Assembly (NCBI RefSeq): GCF_917563915.1
Contig: NZ_CAKJTI010000008.1
Location: 1 to 64,000, forward strand
Origin: Bacillus rhizoplanae
GTDB taxonomy: Bacteria > Bacillota > Bacilli > Bacillales > Bacillaceae_G
Reading direction: 5' to 3'
Length of the DNA: 64,000 nt
The position numbers were made by a program, and so were the translations under genes. The number at the start of each line of letters is the position of its first letter. The stretch's first letter is position 1. Shown here in pieces: positions 54,122 to 63,721 of this stretch. The notes under the pieces were generated by a model. That model was not told where the DNA came from. It saw only the letters and a list, made by a program, of their open reading frames with translations, and searched no databases.

Positions 54122-55555
54122 TTATTTAATGCTATTTAAAGCCTCCGCGAATCTTGTAATACCTTCACGAATGAGGTTTGTGTCTCCTCTTCCAAAAGTG
54201 AAACGCACATACCCTTTTTCCGAACCAAAAATACTCCCTGGAACAAAGACTATACCCTTTCGTATAGATTCTTCCAATAAATGATATTCATTAATTGAAT
54301 TCGGTATCTTACACCATAAATGGATTCCACCTTCTGGAACAAGAAATTCAACTTGTTTACCTAAAAATTTATCAAGACTTAAGGTCATTTGATCCATTCT
54401 CTGTTTGAGTTGTTTTCGAAGCATACAAATATGCGCATTAAAATATTCCGATCTCAAAAATTGATTTGCCACCCATTGAGGGAATACACTATGTCCAAAA
54501 TCCACTTGCTGCTTCCCATCCGCCAGACGTTGAATGACTTGCGAAGGTCCAATAACCCATCCAATTCGTAATCCTGATGCTACAATTTTCGATAATGAAC
54601 TAATATATAAAACATTTCCATTGTAATCCATGGATTTTAAGGTTGGATTAACTTTTCCATTGAAAGAAGTTAAGCTATAAGGATCATCTTCTACAATAGG
54701 TATACCAAAATCGGACGACAATTCTAGAATCTTTTTACGACGTGCCAATGAAAGAACACTTCCTGTAGGATTATGATGATCGGGATTTAAAAATATCATT
54801 CGTAATCTATGTTTTTTGTGTAAATCTATAATATCATCTGGATTAATGCCATGTTGATCCATAGGTAAATGAAATGTTTTTAACCCAGCAGATTGGAATA
54901 CTGGAAGGGAAAAACAATAAGATGGATCTTCAATAGCAACAGCATCCCCCGGCTTAAGCAAGCATTGAACAATAAGATGTAGTGCTTGTTGAGCACCTGA
55001 TGTAATAAGAATAGAGGAAGGATCAGCATCTATATTTTTATAGTTATCAACATGCCAAGAAATTGTTTCCCTCAATATCTCATTGCCTTGTGGATGATCA
55101 TAACCTAAATGTCCTGTAAATGTTTGCTCTGAGAGAATGGTACGAAATTGATCCGTTGGAAACAAATCCGACGACAATTCTCCACCAGCTAAATTAATTA
55201 AATCCGTCTTTTGAGTTTCCGTACGAATTCGCTGAACTAGTGGCAAATTGGGAAGAAATGAACCATCCTCTACATATCGGCCCCAGTTCGGGATGCGTTT
55301 ATGTGATATTCCCCATATATCTGTACTTACACGCGTTCCGCTTCCTTTTTTTCGCTCTACTACCCCGAGCGACTGCAGCTCCTGATATGCAGATACTATC
55401 GTACTGCGATTAACTTGCAACTCTTTTGCTAAAGTACGTTCCGAAGGTAACATACTATTTGGTGAAAATTCTCCCGAAGAAATCCCATATTCAATATAGT
55501 CTGCAATTTGTTTGTAGACAGGCTTCTTATTCGCACGATCAGGTTTCCATTCCAT
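54122..55555 (-). CDS. MocR/PdxR-type regulator (GntR DNA-binding plus aminotransferase domain)
   Basis: 477 residues, ATG start. Residues 1-75 are a GntR winged helix: PVYKQIADYIEYGISSGEFSPN and LPSERTLAKELQVNRSTIV. The rest is an aminotransferase class I domain: ITSGAQQALHLIVQ, NPDHHNPTGSVLS, VEDDPYSL, and SSLSKIVASGLRIGW with the PLP lysine. Such regulators sense PLP or amino compounds and control one nearby gene; no obvious target is adjacent apart from speA, 260 bases downstream on the same strand. Confidence 0.88.
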   Translation of the reverse strand: MEWKPDRANKKPVYKQIADYIEYGISSGEFSPNSMLPSERTLAKELQVNRSTIVSAYQELQSLGVVERKKGSGTRVSTDIWGISHKRIPNWGRYVEDGSFLPNLPLVQRIRTETQKTDLINLAGGELSSDLFPTDQFRTILSEQTFTGHLGYDHPQGNEILRETISWHVDNYKNIDADPSSILITSGAQQALHLIVQCLLKPGDAVAIEDPSYCFSLPVFQSAGLKTFHLPMDQHGINPDDIIDLHKKHRLRMIFLNPDHHNPTGSVLSLARRKKILELSSDFGIPIVEDDPYSLTSFNGKVNPTLKSMDYNGNVLYISSLSKIVASGLRIGWVIGPSQVIQRLADGKQQVDFGHSVFPQWVANQFLRSEYFNAHICMLRKQLKQRMDQMTLSLDKFLGKQVEFLVPEGGIHLWCKIPNSINEYHLLEESIRKGIVFVPGSIFGSEKGYVRFTFGRGDTNLIREGITRFAEALNSIK

Positions 55556-55732
55556 TTCGTTTCATCCTTATCATCATTTCTTTATTTATAACTTTAATGA
55601 CATGAATAATTAAAATAAATTTAACAGTACTACCCTTCTTATAATAAACAAACATCTTAAAAAAATAACCATCCACTTCCATGATATTTTAATCATCCAC
55701 TTACCTAAAAAATCCACATATTAACAAAAACA

Positions 55733-55766
55733 AAAAAGGATTCCCTATATTTTAGGAATCCTTTTC
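55733..55766 (-). terminator. Terminator of the YfmQ-like gene
   Basis: AAAAGGATTCC pairs with GGAATCCTTTT, loop nine bases; T-run on both sides. Confidence 0.85.
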
Positions 55767-55797
55767 TTTCTATTTTAGATGGGAGCTTTACAAATGC

Positions 55798-56241
55798 TTA
55801 TAGTGCTTCAGCTGTCATTTCATCCATTTTCCCTGTTATTAACATAGAACGTTTTTGAAGGCCATTGGAACGCAGACTATACGCGACTACTTTCTTCTTG
55901 TACTGTTTGACTACATCAACGTGATCGTCGTAACTATACACAGAAAACCTAACATCGTTTTTGCCTCTTTTAGTATCAATGATTAATGGCGTCCCACTGC
56001 TATTTGGAGGAAAATAATATTTCTCTAAAAATAACGCTTCGTTAAAATGATTAATAACTTGAATTTTGTCTTCACCTTCCAAGCATTTTCCGTCGATCGT
56101 TACGGTGACATTCGCATCATTAAGTTTTGGATGCAATTCAAATTTTTGGGCAAACGATTCCACAACAGAGGTTGGAAGACTCGTCACTATTAATTTAATA
56201 GAAAACATAAGAATCAACGAAAGTATAAACCAGGTCGTCAT
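55798..56241 (-). CDS. YfmQ-like protein
   Basis: 147 residues, ATG with ACGGAG upstream. One N-terminal membrane helix (TTWFILSLILMFSIKLIV), then an extracytoplasmic alpha/beta domain with VTVTIDGKCLEGEDKIQVI and LRSNGLQKRSMLITG. It looks like the YfmQ family of Bacillus, of unknown function. Flanked by terminators, monocistronic. Confidence 0.7.
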   Translation of the reverse strand: MTTWFILSLILMFSIKLIVTSLPTSVVESFAQKFELHPKLNDANVTVTIDGKCLEGEDKIQVINHFNEALFLEKYYFPPNSSGTPLIIDTKRGKNDVRFSVYSYDDHVDVVKQYKKKVVAYSLRSNGLQKRSMLITGKMDEMTAEAL

Positions 56242-56386
56242 ATTTTATCATCTCCGTTACGTTCTAAAATAATATTTTTTGATTTCGATTCTTCTATTGA
56301 TTCCACTCTTGAATCATATCTTCGACAACGGCTAATCTGAGATTGTATTTAATAATTAAGATTACCTGCGAAACCACCGCCAAAAT

Positions 56387-56541
56387 ATAAAGTGAAACTT
56401 CCATCAGTGAGGGGTTTTTTCATCCCCCACTGATGGTTAGTTGAACCAATCGGGCTTTTACGGGCAGTTATCCCCCACCTATCTTCTTCGATTTCCTCTG
56501 AATCTTGAGGTGGGTCTTACTGCCCGTTAATGCGGGATAAA
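56387..56541 (+). repeat. bcr1-like repeat, full length (155 bp)
   Basis: From ATAAAGTGAAAC to GCGGGATAAA with all three hairpins. The length equals the published size of bcr1, as I recall it. Confidence 0.9.
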
Positions 56542-56555
56542 GGAATTCGCTAACC

Positions 56556-56585
56556 TTTATCCCGCTATTCGCGAGCAGTAAGACT
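56556..56585 (-). repeat. bcr1-like fragment
   Basis: TTATCCCGCTATTCGCGAGCAGTAAG: the right end of an element in the opposite orientation to its neighbour at 56387, so two elements meet tail to tail. It touches the stop codon of the small gene at 56584. Confidence 0.7.
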
Positions 56586-56778
56586 ACAAGATGACAATCG
56601 CATACCATGTAACTCCTATGAGAAGACTTAAAAGAAGTACAATATAAATAACAGACAAATTAGTCACATTCTGCTTCGTAGAGTTACCATAATTCTCCTC
56701 CGTATTTCTTGCAACTAATACCGTACCCAGGAGTGATACAATTATAATAATAATGACTAATAAAAATGCAAATTTCAT
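56584..56778 (-). CDS. Small membrane protein, 64 residues
   Basis: ATG with GAGAGGTG nine bases upstream. Two hydrophobic helices (FAFLLVIIIIIVSLLGTVLV and LSVIYIVLLLSLLIGVTWYA) separated by a polar loop NTEENYGNSTKQN. No known family recognised. The C-terminus ends at the border of a bcr1-like fragment and may have been trimmed. Confidence 0.65.
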   Translation of the reverse strand: MKFAFLLVIIIIIVSLLGTVLVARNTEENYGNSTKQNVTNLSVIYIVLLLSLLIGVTWYAIVIL

Positions 56779-56916
56779 TGGTTTTCACCTCTCTAAAATC
56801 AGTCTATTTGAACAGAAAACTTAATAAATAGATTTCCGAAAAATTTTACATTTTCTAGATGAGGACATTTGTCTATACTAAGGGATCATTCCCTAGTAAC
56901 TATATGGAATATAAAT

Positions 56917-57073
56917 ATAAAGTGAAACTTCCATCAGTGGGGGTTTTTTTCATCCCCCACTGATGGTTAGTTGAACCAATCGGGCTTTTACGGGCAGTTA
57001 TCCCCCACCTATCTTCCTCGTTTCTCTCTCAATCTTGAGGTGGGGGTCTTACTGCCCGTTAATGCGGGATAAA
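56917..57073 (+). repeat. bcr1-like repeat, full length (157 bp)
   Basis: Cleanest copy in the window: ATAAAGTGAAAC, CATCAGTGGGGG/CCCCCACTGATG, AACCAATCGGGC, CCCCCACCT ... AGGTGGGGG inside ACGGGCAGT/ACTGCCCGT, GCGGGATAAA. Confidence 0.92.
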
Positions 57074-57378
57074 AGACACATTCTATGCTTAAGAACATAA
57101 CCAATATACTTAAAGAATACTACCTTTCCCTTCTATAATAAGGGATATTTTTTTCAAAAGGTCCATCCAATTTCACAACATTTTTCTCATCCACTTTACG
57201 AGTAAAAAGTATAAAAGAAATTTAAACTTCTTTTTGAAGTAACTAAAAGGAACAATACTAACAAAAAAGCAAACAACGTACTAATTTATAAAAACATACA
57301 TATCTTTTCAGACAATTCTTTCTTTTCTATCTTTTTTCACATACAATACATATATACATATACAAAGGAGGCTTATAT

Positions 57379-57582
57379 ATGGGGGCATTTTTTCTTGATT
57401 TCGCAATCGTTGCAGCATTAGTCATTGGGATTACCGCAACAGTCGGAATTATCACAAATGGGATTGGAGAAAAATTGTTTGGCGGTAAAGACAAAATGAA
57501 ATTCGTAGATAAATCCTCTGAAGTGCAAGCCGGTTGGAATCAAGTTGGTGGTAAAGGAATTTATAAAAAACATACGTATTAA
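57379..57582 (+). CDS. Small protein with one membrane helix, 67 residues
   Basis: ATG with AAAGGAGG eight bases upstream. N-terminal hydrophobic segment (FLDFAIVAALVIGITATVGI) then a basic, glycine-containing soluble tail (EKLFGGKDKMKFVDKSS). Followed at once by a perfect terminator. I do not recognise a family. Between the bcr1 copy at 56917 and this gene lie 300 AT-rich bases without other features. Confidence 0.7.
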   Translation: MGAFFLDFAIVAALVIGITATVGIITNGIGEKLFGGKDKMKFVDKSSEVQAGWNQVGGKGIYKKHTY

Positions 57583-57617
57583 AAAATGAAGCAGGATTGG
57601 AATCCTGCTTCATTTTT
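57583..57617. terminator. Bidirectional terminator
   Basis: AAAATGAAGCAGGATT pairs perfectly with AATCCTGCTTCATTTT, loop two bases. Confidence 0.92.
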
Positions 57618-57721
57618 ATGCTCATCATTTTATTCTAAACTAACAAGTATTAAAGTTCCCGTTGATTCAACTAATAATCCGTAAGGAATGACGAAGCACC
57701 CTCTAGGATCAAAAATTCATT

Positions 57722-59362
57722 TTACTCACTTACAGAAGCCCATTTAAAGCTTAACTCCGGACCATATTTATTGATGTAAATATCCTGTACTGTTTCACGC
57801 TGTAAATACGCTCTTCCACGTTGGTATATCGGTGCAATGACTGCATCGTCAAATAGCATTTTCTCTGCACTCAATAAATTATTCCAACGAGCTTGTAAAT
57901 CTGATCCATCTTTTTTACCTTTTGTAATGATTTCATCATACTTAGGGTTTGAGTAACCCATTTTATTTTGTGTACCGTTTGTCACAAACATATCAAGGAA
58001 TGTCATTGGATCTGGGAAGTCTGGTCCCCAACCGCTAAATGACATATCAAACTGACTGCTATTTTCTAATTTAAGCATTTGTGCAAAAGGTTGTGTTTTA
58101 ATATTCACTTTTAAGCCTGGCAGGTTCTTTTCGAGCTCACCTTTTAGATACTCACTCGTTTTCTTTGCTAATTCTGTATCAGTATTTAACAATTCAAGTT
58201 CAATTGTATCTTTTCCAAGTTCTTTTTTACCAGCTTCCCAATACTTTTTCGCTTCTTTCACATCAGTTTTTACAAGCTTTCCATTCTCTTTACGGAAATC
58301 CTTTCCGTCCGGCCCCTTAGTAAAATCAGCTGGAACTAAACCATATGCTCCTTTTGAACCATTATTCAACAGCGTATTTACCATTGCTTCGCGCTCAAAG
58401 CCCATGGAAATTGCTTTACGAATATTTTTGTTTGCTAAAACAGGATTTTTTTCATTTAAACGCAAGAAATATACTGTTGGATCGCTTGTCGTTTTAAAAT
58501 CTTTTCCTCCTTTATATTTATCTACAAATTCTGCTGATAAATAAACGCGGTCAATTGCTTTTGTTTCATATAAATTTACCGCTGTTGCTGTATCCTTTAC
58601 GATATTAAAGTTTACTTCCTCTAATTTTACTGTTTTGTTATCCCAATAAGATGGATTTTTCTTTAATTGGAAGCTTTGCTCATGTTTCCATTCATTTAAT
58701 ACAAATGGACCATTATACAATGTTGTATTTGCTTCTAATCCATACTTCGCACCTTGTTCTTTCACATATTTTTCATTAAGAGGATAGAACAATGGATACA
58801 CTGTTAAATCTACAAAATATGGAACTGGATTATCTAACTCTACTTCTAATGTATAATCATCAACCGCTTTTACACCTAATTGTTCTGGCGGCAATTGTTT
58901 CATATTGATCTTCTCTGCATTCTTCACATCAAACATTATGTAAGCAGATTTTGCAGCTGTATCTGGATTTACTGCTCGCTGCCAAGAATACACAAAATCT
59001 TTTGCAGTTACTGGGTCACCATTTGACCATTTTGCATCTTTACGTAATTTAAACGTATATTTTTTTCCATCTGCTGTTTTTTCATACGACTCGGCAACAC
59101 CTGGAACTAATTTATTATCTTTTCCAAGACGATATAACCCTTCCATTGTATTGTTCATTACGTTTGAAGATGCTGCATCTGTTGTTAATGTTGTATCCAT
59201 CGTTGGAATCTCAGCTGTTTCAACAAGGTTAATTACCTGTTTTGCACTGCTTGTGTCCCCTTTTGCTTTCGCTTGCGAGTCTTCTTTTGTATATCCGCAA
59301 GCTCCTAGAATCATACTTACTGTTACTGTTGATGCAAGTAGCATCGGCACCTTTTTCTTCAT
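57722..59362 (-). CDS. oppA: Oligopeptide ABC transporter substrate-binding lipoprotein (OppA-like)
   Basis: 546 residues, ATG with GGGGAGGG upstream. Type II signal peptide with lipobox ILGAC, lipidated Cys22. SBP_bac_5 fold: VETAEIPTMDTTL, LYRLGKDNKLVPGVAESYE, DAKWSNGDPVTAKDFVYSWQ, and SFSGWGPDFPDPMTF near the C-terminus. It captures peptides outside the membrane for OppBCDF. It lies downstream of oppF with its own promoter region (59363-59620), separate from the damaged copy upstream of oppB, and probably replaces it. Confidence 0.92.
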   Translation of the reverse strand: MKKKVPMLLASTVTVSMILGACGYTKEDSQAKAKGDTSSAKQVINLVETAEIPTMDTTLTTDAASSNVMNNTMEGLYRLGKDNKLVPGVAESYEKTADGKKYTFKLRKDAKWSNGDPVTAKDFVYSWQRAVNPDTAAKSAYIMFDVKNAEKINMKQLPPEQLGVKAVDDYTLEVELDNPVPYFVDLTVYPLFYPLNEKYVKEQGAKYGLEANTTLYNGPFVLNEWKHEQSFQLKKNPSYWDNKTVKLEEVNFNIVKDTATAVNLYETKAIDRVYLSAEFVDKYKGGKDFKTTSDPTVYFLRLNEKNPVLANKNIRKAISMGFEREAMVNTLLNNGSKGAYGLVPADFTKGPDGKDFRKENGKLVKTDVKEAKKYWEAGKKELGKDTIELELLNTDTELAKKTSEYLKGELEKNLPGLKVNIKTQPFAQMLKLENSSQFDMSFSGWGPDFPDPMTFLDMFVTNGTQNKMGYSNPKYDEIITKGKKDGSDLQARWNNLLSAEKMLFDDAVIAPIYQRGRAYLQRETVQDIYINKYGPELSFKWASVSE

Positions 59363-59624
59363 GTATTATACCCTCCCCCAAAATGTTAGCCCTTTCATCA
59401 AAAAGTACGAAAAGTGAATAAGTTCTAACAATTCATATTATACATACAAATAGATTTTTTGTATACTTATTTTTCTATCTTATTAAAATTTTCAGTTAAT
59501 ATTTTATACCACACTCGTATTTATGTATCAATATTCATGCTTATTTTTCTACTCATTTAAATTATCTGAATATAATTATAGGATTTTTATAATATATTTT
59601 GTTAAAAGGTACTAAAGGAATGAA

Positions 59625-59655
59625 AAAACGAGCACATTTTTCATGTGCTCGTTTT
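59625..59655 (-). terminator. Terminator of the oppBCDF operon
   Basis: AAAACGAGCACAT pairs perfectly with ATGTGCTCGTTTT over five bases; T-run on the minus strand. Confidence 0.9.
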
Positions 59656-59658
59656 CTC

Positions 59659-60594
59659 TTATTGATAAATTTCTTTATATTTCTTATATTCAGCTTCTGA
59701 GCAAAGAACGAAATGCCCCGGGCGAATTTCTCGCATCTTTGGCTCTTCATTACCATATTGATGCTGAGATGGATCATACACGATACGTTTACGATTGCGC
59801 TCATAATCTGGATCTGGAAGTGGAATTGCTGATAATAGTGATTTTGTATACGAATGAATTGGATGCTGATATAACTCTTCACTCGTTGCAAGCTCCACAA
59901 TTTTCCCATGATACATTACACCGATGCGATCACTAATATATTTTACCATTGATAAATCGTGCGCAATGAATAAAAATGTTAGCCCTTTTTCTTTTTGCAA
60001 TGTTTTTAATAAGTTAACCACTTGCGCTTGAATCGACACGTCGAGTGCTGAAATTGGCTCATCCGCGATAATAAAATCTGGCTCTACTGCTAGCGCTCTC
60101 GCAATTCCAATACGTTGACGTTGTCCGCCAGAGAATTCATGAGGGAAACGACTTGCATGCTCACGGTTTAGGCCAACTGTTTCAAGTAATTCGTACACAC
60201 GCTTCATACGATCTTCTTTGTCCTTTGCAAGACCATGAATATCAATACCTTCTGCAATAATGTCCCCAACGCTCATACGCGGGTTTAATGATGCATACGG
60301 ATCTTGGAAAATCATTTGCATTTTACGGTTAAATTTCTTCAATTCAGCACGTGATTTTTTACCGTGCACATTTTCACCATTAAATAATACTTCTCCTCCT
60401 GTTGCATCATACAAACGAATAATCGTTCTTCCTGTTGTCGATTTACCAGAACCAGACTCTCCTACAAGTCCGAATGTTTCTCCGCGGTAAATATCAAACG
60501 TAACATCATCAACTGCTTTTACAACTCCACCGCTCACATTAAAATATTGCTTTACATTTTTTACTTCAATCAATTTTTCACGATTATTAGTCAT
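59659..60594 (-). CDS. oppF: Oligopeptide ABC transporter ATP-binding protein OppF
   Basis: 311 residues from ATG at 60594 (AAAGCGGG nine bases upstream; overlaps oppD by eight bases). Walker A GESGSGKSTTG, signature LSGGQ-type FSGGQRQRIGIARAL, Walker B FIIADEPISALD, then the C-terminal oligopeptide domain (PIHSYTKSLLSAIPLPDP). With OppD it powers peptide import. Confidence 0.94.
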   Translation of the reverse strand: MTNNREKLIEVKNVKQYFNVSGGVVKAVDDVTFDIYRGETFGLVGESGSGKSTTGRTIIRLYDATGGEVLFNGENVHGKKSRAELKKFNRKMQMIFQDPYASLNPRMSVGDIIAEGIDIHGLAKDKEDRMKRVYELLETVGLNREHASRFPHEFSGGQRQRIGIARALAVEPDFIIADEPISALDVSIQAQVVNLLKTLQKEKGLTFLFIAHDLSMVKYISDRIGVMYHGKIVELATSEELYQHPIHSYTKSLLSAIPLPDPDYERNRKRIVYDPSQHQYGNEEPKMREIRPGHFVLCSEAEYKKYKEIYQ

Positions 60595-61633
60595 GCTGTT
60601 CACCCGCTTTCATTTGTCGAATACGTCTTTGGACAATTTCAGGCGGCTCCACATTCGGAGCTTGTTCATGAAGTAGCCACGTCGCTGCATAATGCGTATC
60701 ACTTACTTTGAATAAAGGTGGTTCCATTTCAAAATCAATCTTTAACGCCTTTGGATTACGCGCTGCAAATGCATCGCCTTTTGGCGGCTTTAATAAGTCT
60801 GGCGGCGTTCCTGGAATTGCATACAATTCCTCTTCTCCGCCGTCTAAACTTGGCATAGAAGCTAATAATCCCCATGTATACGGATGTTTTGGATTATAGA
60901 AAATCTCATCAACTGTTCCAATTTCTACAACTTTCCCCGCATACATAACAGCCACGCGATCCGCCACATTCGCAACAACGCCCAAGTCATGCGTAATAAA
61001 GATGATAGCTGCTTCTGTTTTTTGCTGAATGTCTTTCATTAATTCTAAAATTTGCGCTTGAATTGTTACATCAAGTGCAGTCGTCGGCTCATCGGCGATT
61101 AATAATTTCGGGTTACAAGCAAGCGCCATTGCAATAACAACACGTTGTCTCATACCGCCTGAAAATTGATGCGGATACTGTTTTAAGCGCGCTTCCGGAT
61201 TTGGGATTCCAACAAGATCAAGGAGCTCTACCGCCACTTTGCGAGCGTCTGCTTTACTCATTCCTTGATGCTTAATAAGACCTTCCATAATTTGGTTCCC
61301 GATTGTCATCGTTGGATTCAATGATGTCATTGGATCTTGGAAAATCATTGCAATTTCTTTTCCGCGAATTTGCTGCATTTCTTTTTCTGTTAACTTCGTT
61401 AAATCACGACCGTCAAAAATAATTTCTCCGTTTTTAATACGCCCTGGCGGCTTTGGAATTAAGTCCATCAACGCTTTAGATGTAACGGATTTACCAGAAC
61501 CAGACTCCCCTACAATCGCTAACGTCTCTCCTTTTTTTAAGTCAAAAGTAACTCCGCGCACCGCTTGTACTTCACCAGCATGCGTATCGAAAGAAACGTG
61601 TAGATCTTTTACTTCTAACAATGTTTTCATCAT
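60587..61633 (-). CDS. oppD: Oligopeptide ABC transporter ATP-binding protein OppD
   Basis: 348 residues, ATG (a second ATG follows at once) with GGAGACAGG upstream. Walker A GESGSGKSVTS, signature FSGGMRQRVVIAMAL, Walker B LLIADEPTTALDVT, then HPYTWGLLASMPSLDG and a C-terminal oligopeptide-transporter extension. Overlaps oppF. Confidence 0.94.
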   Translation of the reverse strand: MMKTLLEVKDLHVSFDTHAGEVQAVRGVTFDLKKGETLAIVGESGSGKSVTSKALMDLIPKPPGRIKNGEIIFDGRDLTKLTEKEMQQIRGKEIAMIFQDPMTSLNPTMTIGNQIMEGLIKHQGMSKADARKVAVELLDLVGIPNPEARLKQYPHQFSGGMRQRVVIAMALACNPKLLIADEPTTALDVTIQAQILELMKDIQQKTEAAIIFITHDLGVVANVADRVAVMYAGKVVEIGTVDEIFYNPKHPYTWGLLASMPSLDGGEEELYAIPGTPPDLLKPPKGDAFAARNPKALKIDFEMEPPLFKVSDTHYAATWLLHEQAPNVEPPEIVQRRIRQMKAGEQHD

Positions 61634-61650
61634 CCTGTCTCCTTTCTTCC

Positions 61651-62664
61651 TTATTTACGCATTTTCGGATCTAACGCGTCACGTAAACCGTCTGCTACTA
61701 AGTTAAATGCTAAAATTAACAAACTAATTACAGCCGCTGGAATAAACATCATATGTGGATATGTTTGAATTGACTTATACCCATCACTTACTAGAGAACC
61801 TAATGACGCTAACGGCGGTTGAATTCCAAGACCGATGAAACTTAAGAAAGCTTCCCCAAACACTGCGCTTGGAATTGTGAACATTGTCATAATAATAATA
61901 GAACCCATTAAGTTTGGCACTAAATGTTTTACAATTAATTGTGTATTTGTTGCTCCAAGTGTACGTGATGCTAATACATACTCTTGATTTTTCATTTTTA
62001 ATACTTGTCCACGCACAATACGTGACATTCCGATCCATCCTGTAAGAGCCATTGCAAATGTAATCGATAAAATACCAGGATCCATTATAATTACCATTAA
62101 AATTACGATAATTAAGTACGGAATACCATTTAATATTTCAACAAAACGTTGCATTAAGTTATCAACGCGGCCCCCGTAGAATGCGGAAATACCGCCATAT
62201 GCAACCCCGATGACTAAATCAATTGCCGCTGCTAATAATGCGATATATAAAGATACTCGTGTTCCTTCCCACGTTCTTGTCCAAATGTCGCGGCCAAGAT
62301 CATCTGTACCAAACCAGAAATATTCTTTAATATCTCGTTTTTCATATTGGTTTACACCGTATTGATCCACACCATCAAACGGCAGCCAATGAATATTCTC
62401 TAACACCGGTATTCTCGGTGGCATTTTCGCACGGTTTAAATCTTGATCTTTATAAGAATATTTACTCATCATCGGACCAAAAATCGCTAATAGAGTAATT
62501 AGAACTAGAATAACTATCCCCAAAACTGCACCTTTATGTTGAAATAGACGTCTTCTTACATCTTCCCAAAATTTTATACTCGGTCGGGCAATGACTTCAT
62601 TATCAGTATTGCTGCGATTTGCTGGCTGAAATAAATCTGGCGATATTTTTTGGATATCTTTCAT
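61651..62664 (-). CDS. oppC: Oligopeptide ABC transporter permease OppC
   Basis: 337 residues, ATG overlapping the oppB stop codon (TAATG). Six membrane helices, the first near residues 45-65 (GAVLGIVILVLITLLAIFGPM), and the permease EAA-like loop REALALGATxxxI seen as YVLASRTLGATNTQLIVKHL. Confidence 0.94.
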   Translation of the reverse strand: MKDIQKISPDLFQPANRSNTDNEVIARPSIKFWEDVRRRLFQHKGAVLGIVILVLITLLAIFGPMMSKYSYKDQDLNRAKMPPRIPVLENIHWLPFDGVDQYGVNQYEKRDIKEYFWFGTDDLGRDIWTRTWEGTRVSLYIALLAAAIDLVIGVAYGGISAFYGGRVDNLMQRFVEILNGIPYLIIVILMVIIMDPGILSITFAMALTGWIGMSRIVRGQVLKMKNQEYVLASRTLGATNTQLIVKHLVPNLMGSIIIMTMFTIPSAVFGEAFLSFIGLGIQPPLASLGSLVSDGYKSIQTYPHMMFIPAAVISLLILAFNLVADGLRDALDPKMRK

Positions 62665-63593
62665 TATTTTTTCCCTCCCGTTAAACGAATACGAGGATCA
62701 ACTACACCATATAGTATATCGACAATAAATATAACAAAAATGAAAATTGCACTATAGAAAAGGGTTGTACCCATAATAACTGTGTAGTCGTTCAATTGAA
62801 TAGACTTAACGAACTGTTCCCCTAAACCTGGTATAGCAAATACTTGCTCAATAACAAGTGTTCCTGTCATCAAGTTAGCAACCATTGGACCTAAAATTGT
62901 AATAATCGGAATAAGAGCATTTCGTAACGCATGTTTTACAATGATTACACCTTTACTAAGCCCTTTTGCTTTTGCTGTTAAAATATAATCAGCCTGCATA
63001 ACCTCAATTAATTCTGTACGTGCAAAACGAGCAATTGTAGCTGTTACACCTACAGATAACGCAATCGTCGGTAGAATTGTGTATTCAAATCCTTTCCAAA
63101 ATGCTACCGGCAGCCATTCCGCTTGTACTGCTACATAATATTGTAATAATGCGGCAAAAACGAATCCTGGTACAGACATTCCGAGTACCGAAATGAATGT
63201 TGCCCCGTAATCAGCCCACGTATTCGTACGAAGAGCTGCAACAATGCCCAGTAATAATCCAACAAGAGTTCCTAACACAATCGCTTGAAAACCTAATTGT
63301 GCTGATGGACCAATACGACCAACAATCATATCTGTTACTGGACGGTTATCGTACTGGAATGATACCCCTAAATCTCCTTTAACTAAATTCTCCATGTAAC
63401 GTGCATATTGCACTGGTAGAGGATCATTTAAACCATACTTTTCTAAAATGATTTCCCTTTGTGCTGGCGATAATTTCTCTTGGTTTTTAAGCGGAGAACC
63501 CGGCAATAATTTCATTAAAAAGAATGTTAATGTTGTGATTAAAAATAATGTAATAACCATGTACGCGAAACGTTGCAATGTATAACGTCCCAT
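62664..63593 (-). CDS. oppB: Oligopeptide ABC transporter permease OppB
   Basis: 309 residues from ATG at 63593 (GGGAGGTG seven bases upstream). Six membrane helices; YTLQRFAYMVITLFLITTLTF first helix, EAA loop DYILTAKAKGLSKGVIIVKHALRNAL (residues about 215-240). First intact gene of the operon; a damaged oppA precedes it. Confidence 0.94.
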   Translation of the reverse strand: MGRYTLQRFAYMVITLFLITTLTFFLMKLLPGSPLKNQEKLSPAQREIILEKYGLNDPLPVQYARYMENLVKGDLGVSFQYDNRPVTDMIVGRIGPSAQLGFQAIVLGTLVGLLLGIVAALRTNTWADYGATFISVLGMSVPGFVFAALLQYYVAVQAEWLPVAFWKGFEYTILPTIALSVGVTATIARFARTELIEVMQADYILTAKAKGLSKGVIIVKHALRNALIPIITILGPMVANLMTGTLVIEQVFAIPGLGEQFVKSIQLNDYTVIMGTTLFYSAIFIFVIFIVDILYGVVDPRIRLTGGKK

Positions 63594-63668
63594 AACTAGC
63601 ACCTCCCCATTTTCTCAAAAGCAATAAGATAGTTTGAAATATTCTTACTATTATTTATTTAAAATAAG

Positions 63669-63692
63669 AGCATATGCCCATCATAGGCATAT
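63669..63692. other. Hairpin between oppA remnant and oppB
   Basis: GCATATGCC pairs with GGCATATAC with a short loop. In intact opp operons such a structure would set the oppA to oppB expression ratio; here it lies after the broken oppA. Confidence 0.5.
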
Positions 63693-63721
63693 ACCCGTTG
63701 TAACCGATGGAATAAAGTATA

